This document shows, piece by piece, positions 8,493 to 15,994 of a DNA stretch of 38,144 bases. The stretch is from contig MEKR01000134.1 in assembly GCA_001767035.1 (NCBI GenBank), forward strand, positions 1-38,144, read 5' to 3'. Below the pieces are notes generated by a model. The model was given only the letters and a program-made list of their open reading frames with translations. It did not search any database and had not been told where the DNA came from. A program made the position numbers and the translations under genes. Position 1 is the first letter of the stretch; every line of letters begins with the position of its first letter. The DNA is from Acidobacteria bacterium RIFCSPLOWO2_02_FULL_61_28. GTDB taxonomy: Bacteria; Acidobacteriota; Terriglobia; 2-12-FULL-54-10.

Positions 8493-8585
8493 ACGATTGC
8501 CTCCGGTTCCGAGTTGCGGCGTCGGTCTGAAAGAATGTTAGCAGAAACCAAACCCAAAAATGCCCTTTTGGAGCGGACACCGGGA

Positions 8586-8613
8586 TTGACCCGGAGGGAA
8601 GATCGGTTATACC
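8586..8613 (+). promoter_or_regulatory. Promoter for the putative restriction endonuclease
   Basis: TTGACC (8586-8591, 5/6) and TATACC (8608-8613, 4/6) are 16 bases apart. The leader to the ATG at 8663 would be about 43 bases. Confidence 0.5.
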
Positions 8614-8662
8614 CTAAGTCGGTTCTTAGAGACCCTCATACAGAACCAACAGGACAAGACTA

Positions 8663-9325
8663 ATGGCGGTTCAGGACGATGCCCGCGAGCGGCAACTCAT
8701 AGAATTGTTCAATCTCGAACGCATCCCAGGGGCGGGACGCGCCGATACGGATGCACGTCTAGTCATCGGCGAAGTTCGAGTTCCATTTGAGTTGAAATCG
8801 ACCACCAGCGCCGATGGCTCAGTCACAACAGTAAGGGACTTCGGCGCAGTCCATATTGCGAAGTGGAAAGGCAAGCATTGGCTGATTGGATGCTATAGAC
8901 AGGACGGTGTAACACTCAACTATTGTCTTTACGGCTCGCCTCAGCGAATGGCACCTTGGATACGGGAAAAGGAGGAATACATCCGGGTCGACTGTTTGTT
9001 GGCCGATTGCGTGCCCGAATTGATCACCTTGGAGATGTTGTACAAGATTTCGGGCGAGAAGCAGGTTTACTTGCTTGAGGACGCCAAACTACTTCATAAG
9101 AGGCAATACAAACAAGCTCAGTACCGCGAAAAAATGGATTTGGAGCAGGGCTATTCGGCGGAACGCATGCTGCATATTTTGAAAGATCGTTGCCGCTATG
9201 TCATCGAGCGGGGAGCCACTCTCAACAACCCGCACATCCCCGGATCTTATTTTGCGGGATGGGAGAGGATAACTCAGAACCACGCCAACCGGCTGCGCGA
9301 ATTGGTTGCTGAAGCCCTTAGATAG
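8663..9325 (+). CDS. Putative type II restriction endonuclease (PD-(D/E)XK-like)
   Basis: A 220-aa protein not recognised by name. Residues 24-48 read as a PD-(D/E)XK core: GAGRADTDARLVIGEVRV then PFELKS, giving D28/D30 and E43-L-K45, the usual acidic-x-Lys metal site at the end of a beta strand. The rest is mixed alpha/beta with a basic helical C-terminal half. Its position between vsr and a convergent m5C methyltransferase, inside one inverted-repeat cassette, makes it the natural cognate nuclease. The recognition sequence cannot be told. The ATG at 8663 has AGGA 9 bases upstream. Its 3' end converges with the methyltransferase, 26 bases apart. Confidence 0.72.
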   Translation: MAVQDDARERQLIELFNLERIPGAGRADTDARLVIGEVRVPFELKSTTSADGSVTTVRDFGAVHIAKWKGKHWLIGCYRQDGVTLNYCLYGSPQRMAPWIREKEEYIRVDCLLADCVPELITLEMLYKISGEKQVYLLEDAKLLHKRQYKQAQYREKMDLEQGYSAERMLHILKDRCRYVIERGATLNNPHIPGSYFAGWERITQNHANRLRELVAEALR

Positions 9326-9351
9326 GCGGTGGCAAAACTCCAGAAGACCGC

Positions 9352-10602
9352 TTAAGCGCTCGAACAAAACGCCTTCAAAATGGACAAGGCCAGATGATAG
9401 GCGACCGGGGGCGCCACAGAATTACCGATCTGCCCAATGGCCAAATAGACCGCGCCGGAGAAGCACCACGATGCGGGAAAACCTTGCAACAATGCACAAT
9501 CTGGAACGGACAACCTGAAGTGTTCATTGTCCGGAACGAATTTGCTGGCTTCCTGCCTGCCCTTGGCCACTCCGTTGGGCCAAATCTGAAGCTGGTGCCA
9601 CCTCTTCAACGCCGAGACGCTGCTGAGAATGGAAGTTGTATGCCGTGGACCGGTCAGTCCGCTTCTTATGGTTGGGGCCAGCGCGTCGAAGCCTATGTCG
9701 GGCAACCCTAGCGCCTCTCTCGCACCCATGCATCTTTCCAGTGAGGAAGCTTCCATAAGCCTCAGAAGCGACGGCTTGTCCCTGTGGCCAGTTCCTGAGT
9801 GATCGTAATAATGGGTGGGTTCCGGGGGATTGTAATTCAACGGTTTGTCTTTACGAAGGCCCAAAAAGAACACGCGCGTTCTAACTTGAGGAACCCCGAA
9901 CGATGAGGCACCCAAGTTGAATGTAAGTATTCGGTATTCCTGCGACAAAGGCTTCAAGATAAATTCCTGCACGAAACCTTTGAACTTGTTGTTCGCCAAA
10001 GCGCGAACGTTTTCCGCCAGGAAAACTGTTGGCTTTATCTCCAAGACAGCCCGAATAAACTCAGGAAAGAGATTCCTTTCGTCCTTGTGACCTAACTGTC
10101 TCCCGGCGGAACTGAAGGGTTGGCACGGGGGGCCTCCGTGAATCACGTCAACAGATTCCGAGTAAGATCGCCAATCCACGTTCGACACGTTGCCAATGTC
10201 ACCGGAAAAAACCTTCCAGTGGGGGCGGTTTGCCGAGAGCGTCTGACCGGCGGCTGTAAGTATTTCATAGGAGGCAACGTGATCGAACCCTGCCCTGTCA
10301 AAACCCATATCCAAGCCGCCGCCGCCGCTGAAAAGAGACAGACAGCGCAAACCATTCCTCTTCAGTTGCGGCATGAGAAGTTCGGGTTTCAAGCGGGGGA
10401 AATTGATCGCGTGCACCGGTGATATACAGATTCCGCTCAACGCTCTCCTCTTGGCTTCTGAAGATTTCTTGGCCATCTCCCGAAATACCGACCTTTCGGC
10501 TTCGGATAGATTTCGGGGTTCATACCAATGGGCTTCCGTGCCGTGGCCATAGTGACCGAGATTTGTCCTCGCGGCGGGTCGATTTGGGATACGCCTGTTC
10601 AT
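9352..10602 (-). CDS. DNA (cytosine-5-)-methyltransferase
   Basis: A 416-aa C5-methyltransferase. Motif I is LRCLSLFSGGGGLDMGF (residues 85-101), motif IV is GGPPCQPFSSAGR with catalytic C160, motif VI is ENV (197-199), motif VIII is QVRTRVFFLG and motif X is QIGNSVAPPVAYHLA, in the standard order. The target-recognition region (about 265-370) is moderate in size, fitting a mono-specific enzyme. About 80 residues precede motif I, longer than usual; internal Met codons at residues 43 and 77 are alternatives, and ATG 10602 lacks a clear ribosome site. It protects DNA from the nuclease encoded convergently. Confidence 0.95.
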   Translation of the reverse strand: MNRRIPNRPAARTNLGHYGHGTEAHWYEPRNLSEAERSVFREMAKKSSEAKRRALSGICISPVHAINFPRLKPELLMPQLKRNGLRCLSLFSGGGGLDMGFDRAGFDHVASYEILTAAGQTLSANRPHWKVFSGDIGNVSNVDWRSYSESVDVIHGGPPCQPFSSAGRQLGHKDERNLFPEFIRAVLEIKPTVFLAENVRALANNKFKGFVQEFILKPLSQEYRILTFNLGASSFGVPQVRTRVFFLGLRKDKPLNYNPPEPTHYYDHSGTGHRDKPSLLRLMEASSLERCMGAREALGLPDIGFDALAPTIRSGLTGPRHTTSILSSVSALKRWHQLQIWPNGVAKGRQEASKFVPDNEHFRLSVPDCALLQGFPASWCFSGAVYLAIGQIGNSVAPPVAYHLALSILKAFCSSA

Positions 10603-10670
10603 GATTTGGAGTTTACCAGAAGCGGGAAACAGTGCAACTTTGATCTTTCAAGCTAAAATAGGACACTATC

Positions 10671-10678
10671 CGCAATCG
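10671..10678. repeat. Right target duplication of the RM cassette
   Basis: CGCAATCG directly outside the right inverted end, identical to 7973-7980. Confidence 0.6.
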
Positions 10679-10721
10679 GCGATTCGCTCCGGCAGCGGCC
10701 CTTGCTGAGGACGGGCCAATC

Positions 10722-10751
10722 GGCTACATTGGCCCAGAGGCGAATGTAGCC
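10722..10751 (+). promoter_or_regulatory. Hairpin (and possible promoter) in the lysA leader
   Basis: GGCTACATT (10722-10730) pairs exactly with AATGTAGCC (10743-10751) over a 12-base loop, ten bases before the lysA Shine-Dalgarno. TTGCTG (10702-10707) and TACATT (10725-10730), 17 bases apart, form a weak promoter overlapping the left arm. It does not resemble the lysine riboswitch, which is far longer. Confidence 0.35.
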
Positions 10752-10771
10752 AAGATGCGCGGGGAGAGGTC

Positions 10772-12046
10772 ATGAGCACCGAGCGGAGCGGTTTCAGCTA
10801 CCGAAACGAAGAGCTTATCTGCGACTCCGTGCCGGTGCGCGCGATTGCCGAAGCGGTCGGGACTCCCGCGTACGTTTATAGCAGCCGCCAGATTCTTTCC
10901 CGATTTCGCGCGTTCGACCGGGCTTTCGGCGCTTATCCGCATCTGATCTGTTATGCCGTCAAGGCCAACGCCAATCTGGGAATCCTGCGTTTGCTGGCGC
11001 GGCAGAAGTCCGGGTTTGACATCGTATCGGGCGGCGAGTTGTTCCGCGTGTTGCAGGCGGGCGGCAAAGCCAGCCGCACGGTCTTTTCCGGCGTCGGCAA
11101 GACCGCCGGGGAAATGGACGAGGCCTTGCGCGCCGGGATTCTGCTGTTCAATTGCGAATCGGAGAGCGAACTGCAATTGCTGAGCGAGCGGGCGGCGCGG
11201 CTGCGCCAGAAAGCCCCGGTGGCGCTGCGCGTCAACCCTCATGTAGATGCCGCGACGCACCCCTACATTGCCACCGGCTTGACCGAGCATAAGTTCGGGA
11301 TCGAAATGGCCGCGGCGGAGGACCTCTATCGGCGGGCGCAAGGCTGGCCCGGGCTCCGCCTGATCGGGCTGAGCTGCCACATCGGCTCCCAGATTGCCGA
11401 TCTCGCTCCCTTTGCCGAAGCGGTGGTCAAACTGGTCGAGATGGCCGAGCGCCTCCGCAGAGAAGGGATGGTGGTCGAGTATCTCGATGCGGGCGGAGGC
11501 TTGGCGGTGGCGTACCAGCCGGGGGATTCGCCGCCCTCGATCCGAGACTATGGCCGCCGAATCCTGGCTTGCGTGCGAGGCAGCGGATTGAAGCTCCTCG
11601 TCGAGCCGGGTCGCGCCCTGGTGGCCGAGGCCGGGATCCTGCTGACCCGCGTCGTGCGCGCCAAGATCACCGGCCGGAAACGATTCATCGTCGTGGACGC
11701 GGCCATGAACGATTTGCTCCGTCCGTCGCTCTACGGGGCCTATCACGAAGTTCGCCCCGTGATCCGCAACCGGCGCGAGCAAGTGGTCGCCGATCTGGTG
11801 GGGCCGGTTTGCGAGAGCGGCGACTTTTTCGCCCGCGGCCGGCGCTTGCCCGCCGTGGAGGCAGACGATCTGCTGGCGATCCTTACGGCCGGAGCGTACG
11901 GCTTTGTGCTGAGTTCCAACTACAATGCCCGGCCGCGCCCGCCGGAGGTCCTGGTAGCGGGCCGGCGCTGGCGGCTGGCGCGGCGGCGGGAAACTCTGCG
12001 CGATCTGGTGCGCGGCGAAATCCGCAGCACGTCTCGGGTACGGTAG
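10772..12046 (+). CDS. lysA: Diaminopimelate decarboxylase
   Basis: A PLP enzyme converting meso-diaminopimelate to L-lysine, the last step of lysine synthesis. At 424 aa it has full family length. The PLP lysine is K64 in YAVKANAN; the barrel motifs SGGELFR, HIGSQI and YLDAGGGLAV and the phosphate-binding EPGRALV follow; CESGDFF near residue 345 provides the active-site Cys from the partner subunit, and GAYGFVLSSNYNARPRPPEVLV closes the protein. The ATG has GGGGAGAGG two bases upstream. It stands alone, downstream of the RM cassette end, so the cassette insertion may have replaced its native upstream region. Confidence 0.95.
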   Translation: MSTERSGFSYRNEELICDSVPVRAIAEAVGTPAYVYSSRQILSRFRAFDRAFGAYPHLICYAVKANANLGILRLLARQKSGFDIVSGGELFRVLQAGGKASRTVFSGVGKTAGEMDEALRAGILLFNCESESELQLLSERAARLRQKAPVALRVNPHVDAATHPYIATGLTEHKFGIEMAAAEDLYRRAQGWPGLRLIGLSCHIGSQIADLAPFAEAVVKLVEMAERLRREGMVVEYLDAGGGLAVAYQPGDSPPSIRDYGRRILACVRGSGLKLLVEPGRALVAEAGILLTRVVRAKITGRKRFIVVDAAMNDLLRPSLYGAYHEVRPVIRNRREQVVADLVGPVCESGDFFARGRRLPAVEADDLLAILTAGAYGFVLSSNYNARPRPPEVLVAGRRWRLARRRETLRDLVRGEIRSTSRVR

Positions 12047-12139
12047 GCTTCCTGCAGGCAATCCGGTGGTACAACAAGAGCCGGTCAGGTCAGCCGCCCA
12101 CGCGGCGTCACGAATAGGAAAGTGAAATAGGCGAGGACG

Positions 12140-13105
12140 CTAGCTTTCGTTGAGCCACTGCATAAAGCTGGAGCCGACGTTGGTGAACTCGAACGCATGC
12201 AGGCCCAAGTGAGCCGCGATTTCTTTGCACGCCGCAATTCCGCGGACGCTATTGCCTTTGTCGTCCAGTCGGGGTGAGTAAACCGCAATCCCCACCTGGC
12301 GGTTCACCACCCCAATGATGCCGCCGCCCACGCCGCTCTTGGCCGGCAGACCGACCCGGTAGGCCCATTCTCCGGCGTAGTCGTAGAGGCCGCAGGTGAA
12401 CATCACCGTCAGAACGTCCCGGATGTACTCAAAATCGAACACCCGTTCTTTTGTTACCGGGTTGACACCCATATTGGCCAGCGTGGCCGCCATCATGGCG
12501 AGATCACGGCAGTTGACCAGGAGGGAGCACTGTGAGAAATACTGGCGCAGAGAGGCCTCCACCCCGGCGTCAATGATGCCGCAGTTGAGCATCAGGTACG
12601 CGATCGCGCGATTGCGGTTGCCGGTCACGGACTCGGAAAACAAGACGGCTTCGTCAATCCGCAACGTCCGGCCGGCCGCCTGGCCCATTTTCTCTACGAA
12701 CGCCTGCACGCCCGCCTCCACCGGGTCTTTCTTGATGAGCGAAGCGATGGCGATGGCCCCGGCGTTGATCATGGCGTTGTAGGGGCGCATGGTCCGTGGG
12801 TCGAGCTCGATCGAATTGAAGGGGTCCCCGCTCGGCTCCACGCCCACATGCTGGAGCGTGGCGTCCCGGCCCCGCTCCTCCAGCGCCATCTGGAACGCGA
12901 ACGGCTTGCAGATGGACTGGATGGTGAACTCCTGCTCCCAGTCGCCCACGGAGAACACCTGGCCGTCCACGCTCGCCAGGCAGATGCCGAAGTGGCTCCC
13001 ATTGGCCTTTCCGAGTTCAGGAATATAGGTCGCAACTTCGCCTTCGTTCAGGTCCTTGTGGTTGGAGTAGACATCTTCGATAATTTGTTGGATGAGTGTG
13101 ATCAT
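12140..13105 (-). CDS. glsA: Glutaminase A
   Basis: Hydrolyses L-glutamine to glutamate and ammonia with a serine beta-lactamase-like fold. At 321 aa it is a typical short bacterial form without ankyrin repeats. The catalytic S64-x-x-K67 is in IQSICKPF; other family blocks are EPSGDPFNS, RPYNAMINAGAI, ESVTGNRNRAIAYLM and LPAKSGVGGGIIG. The ATG at 13105 is preceded by two tandem copies of GGCGGATTCT, which replace a standard ribosome site. A promoter with a palindrome lies about 140 bases upstream. No operon partner is present. Confidence 0.95.
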   Translation of the reverse strand: MITLIQQIIEDVYSNHKDLNEGEVATYIPELGKANGSHFGICLASVDGQVFSVGDWEQEFTIQSICKPFAFQMALEERGRDATLQHVGVEPSGDPFNSIELDPRTMRPYNAMINAGAIAIASLIKKDPVEAGVQAFVEKMGQAAGRTLRIDEAVLFSESVTGNRNRAIAYLMLNCGIIDAGVEASLRQYFSQCSLLVNCRDLAMMAATLANMGVNPVTKERVFDFEYIRDVLTVMFTCGLYDYAGEWAYRVGLPAKSGVGGGIIGVVNRQVGIAVYSPRLDDKGNSVRGIAACKEIAAHLGLHAFEFTNVGSSFMQWLNES

Positions 13106-13443
13106 TAGAATCCGCCAGAATCCGCCGTTATGTTCCGCCCTGTCCTTACTAAAACTTGGACGCTAATGAATTGATGCCATTATAGTTATAAACATAATAG
13201 CTTCTGGCCAAGCCTGGAAGATTCCTAATGGGAGAGCCAACCGTGCAGTTTAGAGGGCATAATGACAATTTGTCAACATCTTTTTACATATACTGCATTT
13301 TCTAAATGGCATATGGCGAATTATTCCCTAAATTAAAAAAGATAGACACAAATAGAAACAGTTGTTGCAATTTTATTTGGAATCTAGTTCCCAGCGCGAA
13401 CCATTGCGGGATTCAGTGCGAGGCGATTAATCCAGCGAGGAGT
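13106..13443. other. AT-rich intergenic region between glsA and the receiver gene
   Basis: The AT-rich stretch upstream of glsA, in strong contrast to its surroundings. It holds the tandem AGAATCCGCC repeat (13107-13126), a minus-strand TATAAT at 13179-13184 without a good -35, and the promoter with palindrome at 13247-13276. No coding frame of use is visible, and nothing recognisable lies at 13300-13443. Confidence 0.5.
13247..13276 (-). promoter_or_regulatory. glsA promoter with overlapping palindrome
   Basis: On the minus strand TTGACA (13271-13276) and TAAACT (13247-13252, 4/6) are 18 bases apart. A perfect palindrome TGACAATTTGTCA (13263-13275) covers most of the -35, the arrangement of a repressor operator. 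The leader would be about 135 bases. Confidence 0.5.
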
Positions 13444-14019
13444 TCAGGGTAGGGCTTCCCCGGAAAGCAAGGCTTGGACCTGTCCGGAAAAGTCCAGGAA
13501 TTGAAGGGGCTTATAGAGGTAGTAGCATCCGCTGTTGTCGAGGAATTGCTTGACGGCGGTGCTCTTTTCTCCGGTCAGAAACAGGATGCGTTGCGGGGGG
13601 AGATACCCATTGTCCTGGATGTGCTGGAATAGCTCCTGACCCGTCATCTCCGGCATTCGCAGATCGCACACCATCAAGTCGAAGTTTCCGGAGGCCAGCT
13701 TGGCGAGGGCTTCCTTGCCGTTTTGCGCTTCCTCGACGCGGGCGTCCCAGGCCTCCAATACTTTCCGCAGCAGCTTCACGGTCAACTCATCGTCATCCAC
13801 CACCAGGATTTGCTTCGGCCCCATTGCCTTGCCAACCTTTTGCGTAGTGATCTCGACGACGCCCACCGATTCCCAGTGCTGGGGGCAGCTACAGTAACTG
13901 CAATGGAATTGGAGCCGGCCACCTTCGGCCAGTTGCCGCTTTTGGGCCCGAGTGAGGTTAAACTTCTTCTCACTGCGGCAGCCGCAGCACCGCAGCAAGA
14001 CCTCGCTGGTTTCAATCAT
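13444..14019 (-). CDS. Receiver-domain protein with N-terminal zinc-ribbon-like module
   Basis: A 191-aa response regulator without a DNA-binding output. Residues 1-50 carry C11-C12-G-C14 and C40-S-Y-C43, two CxxC pairs 25 residues apart (plus C12 and C45), most likely a zinc ribbon. Residues 69-190 are a CheY-like receiver: acidic pair in VVDDDE (D75-D77), phospho-acceptor D119 in VCDLRMPEM, T149 and K170 in YKPL, all in place. The start has GAGG 7 bases upstream. No histidine kinase is adjacent. The ribbon could be the output or a docking module; the target is unknown. Confidence 0.85.
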   Translation of the reverse strand: MIETSEVLLRCCGCRSEKKFNLTRAQKRQLAEGGRLQFHCSYCSCPQHWESVGVVEITTQKVGKAMGPKQILVVDDDELTVKLLRKVLEAWDARVEEAQNGKEALAKLASGNFDLMVCDLRMPEMTGQELFQHIQDNGYLPPQRILFLTGEKSTAVKQFLDNSGCYYLYKPLQFLDFSGQVQALLSGEALP

Positions 14020-14050
14020 GGCTAGTCCTCACGTCGGCGCAACTTCTTCG

Positions 14051-14067
14051 GTATCCTGATAGGATAC
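14051..14067 (-). promoter_or_regulatory. Operator-like palindrome before the receiver gene
   Basis: GTATCCT-GAT-AGGATAC is a perfect 7-bp inverted repeat with a 3-base centre, 31 bases upstream of the start codon. A consensus TATAAT lies further upstream on the minus strand (14091-14096) without a recognisable -35. The palindrome would lie just downstream of that -10, a repressor-like position. Confidence 0.45.
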
Positions 14068-14202
14068 TACTTCACTTCCCGGCCCCGCTCATTATATCAG
14101 GGAAAAATGCAAAAGGAGTCTGCCCGCGATAATACCCGGAGGTTGCAAGCGCGAGCAGGAAAGTAACAGAAGGGAGCCAGTAGAGGGAACGCTGCGACGC
14201 CC

Positions 14203-14991
14203 TTACTGGACCGCCAAAAAACCGCGGCCCAGCCAGGCGCCTCCGTCGAGCGTGAGGTTCTCGCCGTTGATATAGTCGGCGTACGAAGAGACCAGAAAAG
14301 CAGCGGCCTGGGCGATCTCCTCCGGGGAACCGAGCCGTCCGACCGGGATTTTCTCCAGGAGCTTGCGGGCGGATTCCGGATTGCCCCAGAGCGCGCCCGA
14401 GGCGCCTTCGGTTTGCACGGCGCCGGGCGTGATGGCATTGACGCGAATCTTGTGCTGCGCCCACTCGACCGCGAGCGTGCGGGTCATGGCCAGCACGCCG
14501 GCTTTGGCCGCCGCGGAGTGGACCGTGCCCGGCCCGCCGGTCCAGGCGTAGGTGGCGAGCACGCTCAGAATCTTGCCGCCGCGCCCCTGCGCGATCATTT
14601 CCCGCCCGACCGCGCGGGAGCAAAAAAATGTTCCGTTGAGCACGATGTCCACCACCGCGCGCCAGCCGTTCGGCGAGAGGTCCTCGGCCTTGCAGACGAA
14701 ATTCCCGGCGGCGTTGTTCACCAGGATGTCCAACTGTCCGAACCGCTCCTTGGTCTGCTGGACCATGCGGTCCACCTGCGCCGGGTCGCGCACGTCGGTC
14801 GGGACTGTCAGGACCTCCGCGCCCTGTTGCCGCAACTTCGCCGCGGCCGGCTCCAGGTGCTCCGCGCTGCGGCTGGCCAGGACCAGCTTCGCGCCGAGCC
14901 GGGCAAACTCGAGCGCCATGGCCCGGCCCAGGCCCGTTCCTCCTCCCGTAATGATGGCGACTTGCCCTTGCAAGGTGTTTGGCGGCAGCAT
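14203..14991 (-). CDS. SDR oxidoreductase, 2,4-dienoyl-CoA reductase-like
   Basis: A 262-aa short-chain dehydrogenase. The cofactor loop is TGGGTGLG (15-22), with the NNAAGNF motif and the catalytic region ATYAWTGGPGTVHSAAAKAG. The H-S-A-A-A-K arrangement instead of Y-x-x-x-K, and NNAAGNFVCKAEDLSPNGW, are typical of mitochondrial/peroxisomal 2,4-dienoyl-CoA reductases, so a role in unsaturated fatty-acid beta-oxidation with NADPH is likely. The C-terminus ends GENLTLDGGAWLGRG. No ribosome site precedes the ATG; the sequence immediately upstream is a GTGACGAGTG repeat block that may have inserted there. Confidence 0.87.
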   Translation of the reverse strand: MLPPNTLQGQVAIITGGGTGLGRAMALEFARLGAKLVLASRSAEHLEPAAAKLRQQGAEVLTVPTDVRDPAQVDRMVQQTKERFGQLDILVNNAAGNFVCKAEDLSPNGWRAVVDIVLNGTFFCSRAVGREMIAQGRGGKILSVLATYAWTGGPGTVHSAAAKAGVLAMTRTLAVEWAQHKIRVNAITPGAVQTEGASGALWGNPESARKLLEKIPVGRLGSPEEIAQAAAFLVSSYADYINGENLTLDGGAWLGRGFLAVQ

Positions 14992-14998
14992 AAGGAGA

Positions 14999-15153
14999 GT
15001 GACGAGTGTTCAGTGACAAGTGACGAGTGAAGAGTGACGAGATAAAGCAAGAAAAGAGGAGGCAAGGCCCGGGTATTTGCATTTGCGGCTCGAGAGTTTT
15101 TTCATTCTGACTCCTGACTTCTGTCTTCTAACTTTTGCTCGTCACTCGTCACT
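14999..15153. repeat. GTGACGAGTG repeat block with inverted copy
   Basis: GTGACGAGTG-like units recur at 14999-15042 and in inverted orientation (CTCGTCACTCGTCACT, 15138-15153), enclosing about 95 bases. Within it, CATTCTGACTCCTGACTTCT (15104-15123) closely matches 31893-31912 in the trpE-trpG gap, so both belong to one dispersed family. The block abuts the SDR start codon. Confidence 0.5.
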
Positions 15154-15169
15154 GGTCCCTGATTTCAAC

Positions 15170-15449
15170 TGGCAGGCGCGGCAGGAATCGAACCTGCGAC
15201 CCTCTGCTTAGCGGCCGGTCCCGCATTCCTGCGGGGGCTGGACTATCTCTTCGGCATCGCAGCCGCGCTGCTCATAGTCTCTGAGGACCCCCCGGCCGGG
15301 AACGCTCCCGGGCGGGGTTGCCTGCTGATGGCCCTCCCGCTTGGCGGGATCGGGTTCCCAGCATACCGCAGCGTCCAGCATCCGGGTTCATTTCCCCGGA
15401 TGCGCTCCTAACTTGAAGGCAGATGCTCTATCCACTGAGCTACGCGCCC
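15170..15449 (-). tRNA. tRNA-Arg(UCU), interrupted by a group I intron
   Basis: Exons are 15416-15449 and 15170-15211 on the minus strand. Joined, they give a 76-nt tRNA: acceptor GGGCGCG with CGCGCCT (first pair G-U), D-stem GCTC/GAGC, anticodon stem TCTGC/GCAGA, loop CTTCTAA with anticodon UCU, T-stem GCAGG/CCTGC with TTCGATT, discriminator G and an encoded CCA. Every arm pairs. The anticodon loop is split after U34 by 204 nt of group I intron. A minus-strand TATACT at 15458-15463 lies 8 bases upstream of the 5' end and is a plausible -10. Confidence 0.93.
15212..15415 (-). ncRNA. Group I self-splicing intron in tRNA-Arg
   Basis: 204 nt, between U34 and C35 of the anticodon. The junctions obey group I rules: the upstream exon ends in U and the intron ends in G. 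The P7 helix is visible as GACTAT (15274-15279) with ATAGTC (15241-15246), in the contexts CAGAGACTA and AAGAGATAGTCCAG that mark compact bacterial tRNA introns (IC3 type, as in Azoarcus). P2 is a perfect 9-bp stem GCATCCGGG/CCCGGATGC (15395-15403 with 15378-15386). P9 is CCCGC/GCGGG (15231-15235 with 15220-15224). No homing endonuclease is encoded. The P1 guide is less clear; GGAGC at 15405-15409 could pair with the exon with one mismatch. Confidence 0.9.
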
Positions 15450-15516
15450 GCCGTTCCAGTATAGCAGCCCCGGATGCGAAACGGGCTAAGAGTTTGGGTA
15501 GTCGATCAGTTTGAAA

Positions 15517-15837
15517 TTATCTGAATTGAATGCGTCCCCGATCCGGTTTAGCTGCGTAACCCTCCCGCACCAGGATGGCTCCGATGTAGGACATTAAACC
15601 GCTCTTGTTGATGTTTGCTTTTACCCACTCACCAACGCTACCGGGCGGCGGATCGGTTTTAGATGTTCCAATTGAGACCTCTTTGCCTGAGAATCGCCGC
15701 AACAGCTTTCGGTAATCCTCTGCTTTAATTGTTGCCTTCCATCTGAGCGCATTCCCGTAATAAATTGTCGTCCCGGATAACACATCCCCCTCATAGGAAA
15801 ACGATGCATCTCCGCCCCAAGTTGGCACTTTATCCAT
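15517..15837 (-). CDS. Hypothetical protein, 106 aa
   Basis: Not recognised. A soluble basic protein without signal peptide or membrane segment, starting MDKVPTWGGDASFSYEGD; two Trp and an RRFSGKEVSIGTSK stretch suggest a small folded domain. GGAGG 8 bases before the ATG supports the start. It lies 67 bases upstream of the tRNA-Arg gene on the same strand and is divergent from the small membrane-protein gene at 15995. Its base composition is more even than that of the neighbouring core genes, which with the tRNA location hints at a transferred segment, though no integrase is present. Confidence 0.65.
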   Translation of the reverse strand: MDKVPTWGGDASFSYEGDVLSGTTIYYGNALRWKATIKAEDYRKLLRRFSGKEVSIGTSKTDPPPGSVGEWVKANINKSGLMSYIGAILVREGYAAKPDRGRIQFR

Positions 15838-15994
15838 TGACAGGGCCTCCCAAAAAACTCTGTGGTCGGATCAACAGCATAGAAAGAAGGCTGCATCGAG
15901 TCAATAACCAGTTGTATGACAGATGTATAGTAAATGAAGTAGATGGGAGGAGATCTCCAATGGGCGGTAGTATAAATAGAGGAGCAGAACATTG

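Larger units (their letters stand above)
7981..10670. mobile_element. Inverted-repeat-bounded restriction-modification cassette without transposase
   Basis: The ends align without gaps over 28 bases with 22 identities. The left end reads GGTACTGTCCTATTT at 7981; the right end, read inward on the minus strand from 10670, is GATAGTGTCCTATTT, and both continue with GCTTGA. Direct repeats of 8-9 bp flank the outer ends. The 2,690-bp interior carries only three genes (Vsr-like, putative restriction endonuclease, m5C methyltransferase) and is visibly more AT-rich than the flanks. No transposase is encoded. This is the structure of a mobile insertion cassette or passenger-carrying element moved by a transposase acting in trans. 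Confidence 0.75.

Noticed and set aside
10722-10751. Lysine riboswitch before lysA
   Set aside because: The leader has only one short hairpin and is far too short for the lysine aptamer, so no riboswitch is called.
10724-12061. 445-codon minus-strand frame opposite lysA
   Set aside because: LysA on the plus strand has all catalytic motifs and a good ribosome site; the opposing frame has no recognisable domain.
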